Assembly: GCA_964633825.1 (NCBI GenBank)
Contig: CAZWHE010000133.1
Span: 1-11,184, forward strand
Direction: 5' to 3'
Source: CAZWHE01 sp964633825
GTDB taxonomy: Bacteria > Planctomycetota > B15-G4 > CAYZWU01
DNA: 11,184 nucleotides
Positions 6,270-11,184 of the stretch are shown piece by piece; positions within the stretch are counted from its first letter, which is position 1; every line of letters begins with the position of its first letter. The translations under genes and the position numbers were made by a program. The notes under the pieces were generated by a model. It had not been told where the DNA came from. It did not search any database and saw nothing but the letters and a program-made list of their open reading frames with translations.

Positions 6270-8319
6270 ATGAACAGACTTTTTGCCCTTGTCCTGCCGC
6301 TCGTTCTTCTCGTCTCCTGCTCGGACGACAGAAAGCACCGCGTCATCGTGCTCGGCATCGACGGCATGGATTACAGGCTGGCCCGTTCCATGATCGATGC
6401 GGGCGTGATGCCCAATCTCGAGGCTCTTGAAAAAGAAGGCGGATTCAGGGAACTGGGGACAAGCGTTCCGCCTGAAAGCCCCGTGGCATGGTCCAACTTC
6501 ATCACGGGCCGCAACCCGGGGGGGCACGGTGTTTTTGATTTCCTCCACCACACGTGGGATTCCGACGAAGAGACCGGCAAATCCCTTTTCTCCGTAGTCG
6601 ATCCCATCGCGGATGCGGAAGAGCCGGGATCTGTCCTTCCTCTGTTCGGATATGAGCTCCCTCTCTCGGGGGGGGATCCGATCAACAAGAGACGGGGCCG
6701 TGCGTTCTGGGAGATCCTCGAAGACCACGACATCCCTGCGACGGTTTTCAAGATACCGGCCAATTATCCGCCCACCCCGACGGGCCAGCAGACGATCAGC
6801 GGGATGGGAACGCCCGACCTTCAGGGCGGATACGGCACGTACTATCTCTATACGGATGATCCATTCGCTCTTTCGGGCGAGATCGAAACAGGAAAAGTCA
6901 TCACCGTGTCCTTCTATGAAAACTCGATGAACGACTATCTCTACGGGCCGGTCAACACGGTTGTGGCCACGGGCGAGAACGAGCCCTCCCCCACGACGAA
7001 AGTCCCTTTCCGCGTGGATATCGATCCCGTGGATCCCGTGATCAGAATCCTTGTGGGCGGAGACGACTCGGCCGATCCGCCGATCGTTCTCAAAGAAGGA
7101 GAGTGGAGCGATTTCGTCGAGGTGAGCTTCGAGATCATTCCTTTTCTCGTCGATGTTCCCGGAATCGTGCGTTTCCGTCTTCAGGAGGCGCGTCCCACTT
7201 TCAGGCTTTTTGTTGATCCGATCAACGTCAGCCCCTTCTCGCCTTCGCCCGACATCAGCACACCCACCGGCTGGGCCGCCGAACTGGCGGAGAGGCACGG
7301 GGCCTTTGCGACCAAGGGGATGCCCGAAAACACCAAAGCCCTGGAAGAAGGCGCCCTGACCTATGACGAGTATCGAGAACACTCCCTTTTGGTCTACGAG
7401 AAGCGGAAGGAGATGCTCTTCGACCTCGTGAGAAGGTGCGACGAGGGGCTCCTCTTCTATTACTTTTGCAGCATCGACCTCGATTCTCACATGTTCTGGC
7501 GCTGCATGGACGTGGAACACCCAGGGCACGATCGAACGACTTCCGACATCAACAAAAATTTCATCGAGTGGCTCTACAGGGACATCGATTCCGCATTGGG
7601 CAGGGTCAGGAATGAGCTCAAGCAGGGCGACACTTTGATCGTCATGTCCGATCATGGTTTTGGTTCACTTGACCNNNNNNNNNNGTTTTGCGCCCTATTA
7701 CCGGTCGTTCAACATCAATACGTGGCTGCTGGAAAATGGCTACGCCGTTCTCAAGGAAGGGGCGGACAGGGAAAAAGATGAGTTCTTCCTCTCCGTGGAT
7801 TGGTCCCGTACGAAAGCCTACAACCTCGGTTTTGCCTGCATCTATCTGAATGTCAAGGGACGCGATCCCATGGGGATCGTCGGGTCGGGCGAGGCGGACG
7901 GCCTGGTCGACGAGATCTGTTCGCGGCTCATGAAGGAGCGCGATCCCGAGAACGGCGAGTCCGTCTTTCTGAAAATGTACAAAACCCGCGAAGCTTACAG
8001 CGGAGAGGCTCTCTCCCATGCGCCCGAGATCGTTGTCGGATTCAGGAGAAAGTACAGAAACTCGAACGAATCAGCCCTGGGATGCTTTCCCACCGGGGTC
8101 ATCCACGACAACCTGGGCGCCTGGAGCGGCTGCCACTTGATGGCGGCCGAGGAGGTTCCGGGTGTCGTCTTTTCAAACAAGAAGATCGCCCTCGAAAAAC
8201 CGAAGCTCTACGATCTGACCGTAACGATCCTGGATGAGTACGGCATCGAGAAACCCGACGATATGGTCGGCCGCTCCCTTTGGGGGGCAGACGATAGGCC
8301 GGTTAATTCCGTCGATTAA
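6270..8319 (+). CDS. PDE4: lipoprotein alkaline-phosphatase-superfamily phosphodiesterase, interrupted by an N gap
   Basis: The N-terminus MNRLFALVLPLVLLVSC is a lipoprotein signal with lipobox L-V-S-C17, so the enzyme should be lipid-anchored outside the cytoplasm. Catalytic positions: D31 ('GIDG'), predicted nucleophile S70 ('ESPVAW'), the D-x-x-x-H in 'DLDSH', D461/H462 ('SDHGF') and the His of 'WSGCH', where PDE3 has 'SGDH'. It shares the beta-rich insertion of PDE3. The frame changes at the gap 7675-7684. GTTTTG occurs at 7657-7662 and again at 7685-7690; joining these copies removes 28 nt and gives SDHGFAPYYRSFNINTWL, with the same 7-residue spacing from SDHGF as in the paralogues. The whole gene then encodes 673 aa. 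ATG 6270 has a GAGGAG 10 nt upstream; a TTG at 6252 is the alternative start. It follows PDE3 by 14 nt. Confidence 0.87.
7675..7684. other. Assembly gap (10 N)
   Basis: Ten Ns inside PDE4. The repeated GTTTTG on each side suggests that two contigs overlap here and that the bases 7663-7674 before the gap are a faulty contig end, so the true gap length is probably zero. Confidence 0.95.
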
Positions 8320-8346
8320 TCCTTCAAATAGAAAGGAGTTGTCAAT

Positions 8347-8541
8347 ATGTTCGGCGGTTCGAAAATCAAGATCGACAAAGACATGCTCGAGAAGGTTAAG
8401 AAATACGCGGCCATTGCCGGTTATTCTTCTCCCGAAGAGTTTGTCCATCATGCCCTGGAAAAAGAAATCGCCAGCCTCGAGGAGGCGGATTCTGAAGAAG
8501 ACATCAAGAACAAGCTCAAAGGTCTGGGTTACATTTCATAA
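8347..8541 (+). CDS. Second ribbon-helix-helix-like small protein with 'LGY' tail (64 aa)
   Basis: Residues 6-41 again give strand (KIKIDKDML), helix (EKVKKYAAIAG), turn (YSSPEEF) and helix (VHHALEKEI), an RHH-like unit. An acidic linker leads to the tail I53-KNKLKGLGYIS-64, matching the 75-aa protein at the operon start and the APS-kinase-like protein. Compared with the first RHH protein the strand is acidic-basic mixed rather than strongly basic, so DNA binding is less convincing and an adaptor role is possible. A strong AAGGAG sits 8 nt before the ATG, suggesting high expression. It lies 27 nt after PDE4 and 12 nt before the membrane-protein gene. Confidence 0.75.
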   Translation: MFGGSKIKIDKDMLEKVKKYAAIAGYSSPEEFVHHALEKEIASLEEADSEEDIKNKLKGLGYIS

Positions 8542-8553
8542 CGGGAAACAGAA

Positions 8554-9384
8554 ATGTCCGTATTCAATTCGATCATGAACGGCTTGTTCGATGTGATCTG
8601 TTTTCCCCTGCGGGGATTGCCGCCTCTCGTCGGACTGATCGTGATCTCGGCGCTGTCCGGTGTCGTGCTTCTTCTGGTTTTCAAATACACATCGCCCCAG
8701 AAGACGATCGGCAGGGTCAAGAACCGCATCAAGGCGAACCTTTACGAGATCAGGCTTTTCAAGGATGATCTGGGCATCATCTCGCGAGCGATCGGCCGTC
8801 TTCTCAAGGACAACGCCGTTTACATCGGCTGCTGCAGCATCGCCCTGGCCCCCATGCTCATTCTCGTCGCTCCCATCCTCTTCCAGCTCGATGCCCGGTA
8901 CGGTTTCGAGCCTCTCAAGGAGGGAGACAGGGTGATCGTCGATGTTGTTCTCTCAGAGGGATTCGATCCTGTGGAAAGCGATGTGGCCCTGGAGCTTCCG
9001 GAAGGGCTCGTGCTCGAAGCGGGGCCGGTTCGCATTCCCAAAGACCGCGAGCTCGTCTATCGCGTTCGTGTCGCGGCGGAAAGCGAGCACTCGATCGGCG
9101 TCGCCGTTGATGGGAATAACTATACCAAGAGGGTGGACGCTTTAGCCGGCGGGAGCTCGATTTCACCGTCGCGGTTCAACTCTTCCATGATAACGGATCT
9201 TCTCATGTTCCCGTCGGAAGAGCCGTGGCCGTCCGATGCGCACATCGAGTCGATCAACCTGGGACATGCCCGCGCTTCAATGATCGGAATGCCCGGGGAT
9301 TATTACCCCTGGCTCTGGATTTTCTGTATCGTGGGACTCGCCTTCGGTTTTGCCGTCAAGGGAATCTTCAAGGTCAACATCTGA
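8554..9384 (+). CDS. Membrane protein with Oxa1/DUF106-like topology and an external beta domain (276 aa)
   Basis: Predicted segments: TM1 about 23-44, a basic helical cytoplasmic stretch 48-87 (QKTIGRVKNRIKANLYEIRL), TM2 about 89-111, a soluble probably beta-rich domain 120-250, and a C-terminal TM about 252-272 ending KGIFKVNI. TM1, a basic amphipathic helix and TM2 recall the Oxa1/YidC-like DUF106 arrangement, but I cannot confirm homology by eye. The soluble part holds alternating short strands (VIVDVVLSEG, VALELPEGLVLEAG, VYRVRVAAE), like an Ig-type sandwich, and would lie outside the cytoplasm if the basic stretch is inside. It is the last gene of the run, 12 nt after the 64-aa gene, with GGGA before the start. 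It may insert, anchor or assemble the membrane-bound phosphodiesterases; that is inference from position only. Confidence 0.7.
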   Translation: MSVFNSIMNGLFDVICFPLRGLPPLVGLIVISALSGVVLLLVFKYTSPQKTIGRVKNRIKANLYEIRLFKDDLGIISRAIGRLLKDNAVYIGCCSIALAPMLILVAPILFQLDARYGFEPLKEGDRVIVDVVLSEGFDPVESDVALELPEGLVLEAGPVRIPKDRELVYRVRVAAESEHSIGVAVDGNNYTKRVDALAGGSSISPSRFNSSMITDLLMFPSEEPWPSDAHIESINLGHARASMIGMPGDYYPWLWIFCIVGLAFGFAVKGIFKVNI

Positions 9385-9398
9385 ATCCGGGCTCGGAT
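9385..9398. terminator. Small symmetric hairpin between convergent genes
   Basis: ATCCG-GGCT-CGGAT forms a 5-bp stem with a 4-nt loop, placed exactly in the 17-bp space between the two convergent stop codons. Being symmetric it could act on transcripts from both sides. There is no clear T-run on either strand, so termination strength is doubtful. Confidence 0.25.
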
Positions 9399-9401
9399 GT
9401 T

Positions 9402-11003
9402 TCAAGAAGCCTTTGTTCCCTCACCGTCGACAAGGGCACGGAAGGTCTTTTCGATCCGGTCCCAGTTGTATTCCCGGTCAAGGGCCCAATACCTGCCGAT
9501 TACGGTGGCAACCTTTCCGACGCCGAGCTTCTGTCCCTCTTCTTCCACGTCGCGGATATACGCTGCCCCGGCCTCGGGGCGTTCTCCGCGGCGTCCGAGG
9601 AGACCGTGGACATAGACATCTTTAATCCCGTGCTCGTGCGCCATTTTCATCAGCGCGGTGAGGTGATGCATCGAACCGTGCGACGAGTAGAAGGATACGA
9701 TTCCGAGAAGGTGGAGGGCCTTCTTTTCTTTCTTGGCTCCTTCCATGGCCCAAAGAAAAGCGGGATTTTTGAAAAACGAACCGTCTTCGAGAGAGCGGTC
9801 GATGCGCAGACGATCGGAATAAACAACACGGCCGGCGCCGATGTGCAGGTGTCCGGCCTCGGAGTTTCCCACTGTTCCTTCGGGCATGCCGACTTCTTCG
9901 CCGGAGGCTTTGAGCGTGGTGAAAGGGAAATCCGCCTTGTATTTGTCCATGTTCGGCGTCTCCGAGCAGGAGATGAGGTTCTCCTCGCCCGGCTCTGCGT
10001 ACCCCCAGCCGTCGGCGATGAGAAGAAGCGCTTTCCGCTTTTCAGAGGTGAATTCGATCCGGCTCGGGCCGGCATCGAACAGGGATGTTCCCGTCATCTC
10101 GTCCGGTTTTTCGAGTCCGAGAAGATCGAGAAGAGTCGGCGCCGCATCGGTCAGAGCCCCCCCATTCCGCAGAACGGGCTTTTGTCCGTTCACAAGACCG
10201 CTTCCAATATAAATGAACGGCACCGGGCTGTCCGTGTGGCCCGTGTCGACTTTGCCGTCGGGGTAGTACCATTTCTCGACCGTTCCGTGATCGGCCGTGA
10301 TGATGATTTCTCTGCCTTTTTCCCGGGCCGAATTCACAATTCTGCCGATGCTGCTGTCCACTGATTCCACGGCCTTTTTAATTGAATCCTTGTTTTCGAT
10401 GTGGCCGATCACGTCCACGTTGGCCAGGTTGGCGATGATCAAATCATGTTCATCCGCGTTCAGGGCCTGGAGAACAGAGCCGGTGACATCACTGATGCAC
10501 ATTTCGGGGTGCTGTGAGTAATCGGCGACCTTCAGAGAATGGGTCCAACGCCGTTCTTCACCCGGGAAAGGGTCTTCCCTCTTGCCGTTGAGGAAATATC
10601 CGAGATGAACGGCCTTTTCCGTCTCGACCAGCTTGAGTGTTTTCAGGCCGGCACTGCTCACGATTTCGATCAAAGAATTCTTCAGTTCCCCTTGAGGAGG
10701 AAAAGCCACCTGAACATCGAGCTTGCGGTCGTATTCGATCATGGTGACGAAAGAGGTTTTCATTTTATGATTGTCGAAATGGTCGAATTCGCGTTGGGTG
10801 AGGCATTCGGTCAGTTGAATCTCACGCTCTCCCCGGATGTCGTAAAAAATGACATAGTCGCCATCTTGGATGCAGCCGGCGGGTATTCCCGAGTCATCTG
10901 CCAGGACAATCGGATTCAGCGCTTCATCTTCTTCGCCATCTTTATAAGCCTCGAGCACGGCTTCTGCCATGGGACAATGTTTTCTAGTTGTCTCGCCGGA
11001 CAT
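9402..11003 (-). CDS. gpmI: Circularly permuted cofactor-independent phosphoglycerate mutase (iPGM) homologue
   Basis: iPGM interconverts 2- and 3-phosphoglycerate in glycolysis. All its blocks are present, but in rotated order. Residues 1-310 match the second half: R57/R60 ('IRGER'), K130 ('ETEK'), D197/H201 ('NVDVIGH'), D238/H239 ('TADHG'), H256 ('TGH'), and the usual C-terminal 'EMTGTSL'. After a linker of about 14 residues, 324-533 match the first half: D331 ('ADGWG'), S381 ('GNSEAGH'), H442, R504 ('GRY') and R510, ending 'ALVDGEG'. Both new ends lie at the same loop and both carry G-E, as expected from tandem duplication and trimming. The two-metal site and the phospho-accepting Ser are complete. 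The 'DGRD' substrate loop reads G-R-R-G (470-473), and 'SDGGVH' reads 'SFYSSH', so activity may be altered. The start ATG has GGAAAGGG 8 nt upstream, and there is no frame break. Confidence 0.92.
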   Translation of the reverse strand: MSGETTRKHCPMAEAVLEAYKDGEEDEALNPIVLADDSGIPAGCIQDGDYVIFYDIRGEREIQLTECLTQREFDHFDNHKMKTSFVTMIEYDRKLDVQVAFPPQGELKNSLIEIVSSAGLKTLKLVETEKAVHLGYFLNGKREDPFPGEERRWTHSLKVADYSQHPEMCISDVTGSVLQALNADEHDLIIANLANVDVIGHIENKDSIKKAVESVDSSIGRIVNSAREKGREIIITADHGTVEKWYYPDGKVDTGHTDSPVPFIYIGSGLVNGQKPVLRNGGALTDAAPTLLDLLGLEKPDEMTGTSLFDAGPSRIEFTSEKRKALLLIADGWGYAEPGEENLISCSETPNMDKYKADFPFTTLKASGEEVGMPEGTVGNSEAGHLHIGAGRVVYSDRLRIDRSLEDGSFFKNPAFLWAMEGAKKEKKALHLLGIVSFYSSHGSMHHLTALMKMAHEHGIKDVYVHGLLGRRGERPEAGAAYIRDVEEEGQKLGVGKVATVIGRYWALDREYNWDRIEKTFRALVDGEGTKAS

Positions 11004-11067
11004 TAAATAATCCCTTTCCGTGTTGAATTATGTGGTTGCGGGAAGCTTGATCGTAAACAAACCGCTC

Positions 11068-11073
11068 ATCATA
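11068..11073 (-). promoter_or_regulatory. Possible -10 box for the permuted iPGM gene
   Basis: On the minus strand TATGAT (5 of 6 to TATAAT) lies about 65 nt upstream of the ATG. The hexamer 17 bp further upstream, CTGGAA, matches only 3 of 6 positions of TTGACA. This is the best candidate I see, but it is weak. Confidence 0.25.
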
Positions 11074-11132
11074 ACTTTGAATGAACAAACTTCCAGTATT
11101 AGCCCGGTTTCTTTCGTCGCAGGCAGGGGATG

Positions 11133-11138
11133 TATAAT
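11133..11138 (+). promoter_or_regulatory. Perfect TATAAT, possible promoter for a gene beyond the right edge
   Basis: TATAAT on the plus strand is preceded directly by TG, with no good -35 at 16-18 bp. Short open starts (ATG at 11162 or 11169) follow but run off the window after a few codons and have no clear Shine-Dalgarno, so no gene is called. Confidence 0.3.
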
Positions 11139-11184
11139 GCCTGTTGACCCGCCGACCGGTGATGATTAATGTTCTCCCTAACTC

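Noticed and set aside
6048..7655. Long open frame on the minus strand (535 codons) opposite PDE3/PDE4
   Set aside because: Antisense shadow of GC-rich coding DNA; its translation shows no domain pattern, and the plus strand carries the catalytic motifs of two phosphodiesterases.
721..8319. The four hydrolases as sulfatases
   Set aside because: No C/S-x-P-x-R formylglycine motif near the N-terminus; the nucleophile region is [ST]-x-[VP]-x-W as in phosphodiesterase-type members.
9225..10364. Plus-strand open frame of 379 codons opposite the iPGM gene
   Set aside because: The minus strand encodes all iPGM active-site blocks; the plus frame is a shadow.
1..11184. CRISPR arrays, tRNA or rRNA genes, insertion sequences
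   Set aside because: No regularly spaced repeats, cloverleaf-like segments, transposase motifs or terminal inverted repeats were seen.

Overview
The window looks like a contig from an uncultivated bacterium, probably a draft or metagenome assembly. It has moderate-to-high GC coding DNA (about 55-60 % by eye), one 10-N scaffold gap and one frame break. Nothing in it fixes the phylum. Lipoprotein-type and Sec-type leaders show an extracytoplasmic compartment. The gene mix (runs of alkaline-phosphatase-superfamily phosphodiesterases, small ribbon-helix-helix-like proteins ending in a 'LKxLGYI' tail, an APS-kinase-like protein) is one I associate with poorly cultivated phyla, but that is an impression, not a search result.

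Layout. At 1-125 (minus) is the start of a secreted or lipoprotein-like gene that runs off the left edge. An AT-rich divergent intergenic region (126-426) carries a good extended -10 box and repeated CCATAA half-sites. Then comes one plus-strand operon-like run, 427-9384: (i) a 75-aa ribbon-helix-helix-like protein with a LGY tail; (ii) PDE1, a cytosolic phosphodiesterase broken by a small frameshift; (iii) a degenerate APS-kinase-like protein with the same tail; (iv) PDE2, cytosolic; (v) PDE3, membrane anchored; (vi) PDE4, a lipoprotein whose gene is interrupted by the N gap; (vii) a 64-aa RHH-like protein, again with the tail; (viii) a membrane protein with an Oxa1/DUF106-like topology. Converging on this run, with only 17 bp between stop codons, is a minus-strand gene (9402-11003) for a cofactor-independent phosphoglycerate mutase (iPGM). 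The last 180 bp hold only possible promoter elements.

Main observations. (1) The iPGM is circularly permuted: it starts in the middle of the phosphotransferase domain, runs to the normal C-terminus, continues through a linker of about a dozen residues into the normal N-terminus ('ADGWG', 'GNSEAGH'), and stops where it began. All metal ligands and the catalytic Ser remain, but the usual 'DGRD' substrate loop reads 'GRRG'. (2) Three otherwise different small proteins of the operon share a C-terminal 11-12 residue tail, I-x-x-[KR]-L-K-x-L-G-Y-[IL], written with different codons, which suggests a docking tag. (3) Four paralogous phosphodiesterases with predicted cytosolic, membrane and lipoprotein placement sit beside a kinase-like protein that has lost its Walker A lysine. 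(4) Both gene breaks look like small sequence losses or assembly joins: removing 28 nt at the N gap, or restoring 13 nt at a GGACGAC microrepeat in PDE1, gives intact genes that align with their paralogues.

Working model (inference): the operon encodes a multi-compartment set of phospho- or sulfo-ester hydrolases organised by small tail-bearing adaptor proteins and perhaps autoregulated by the first RHH protein. The substrate cannot be read from the sequence.
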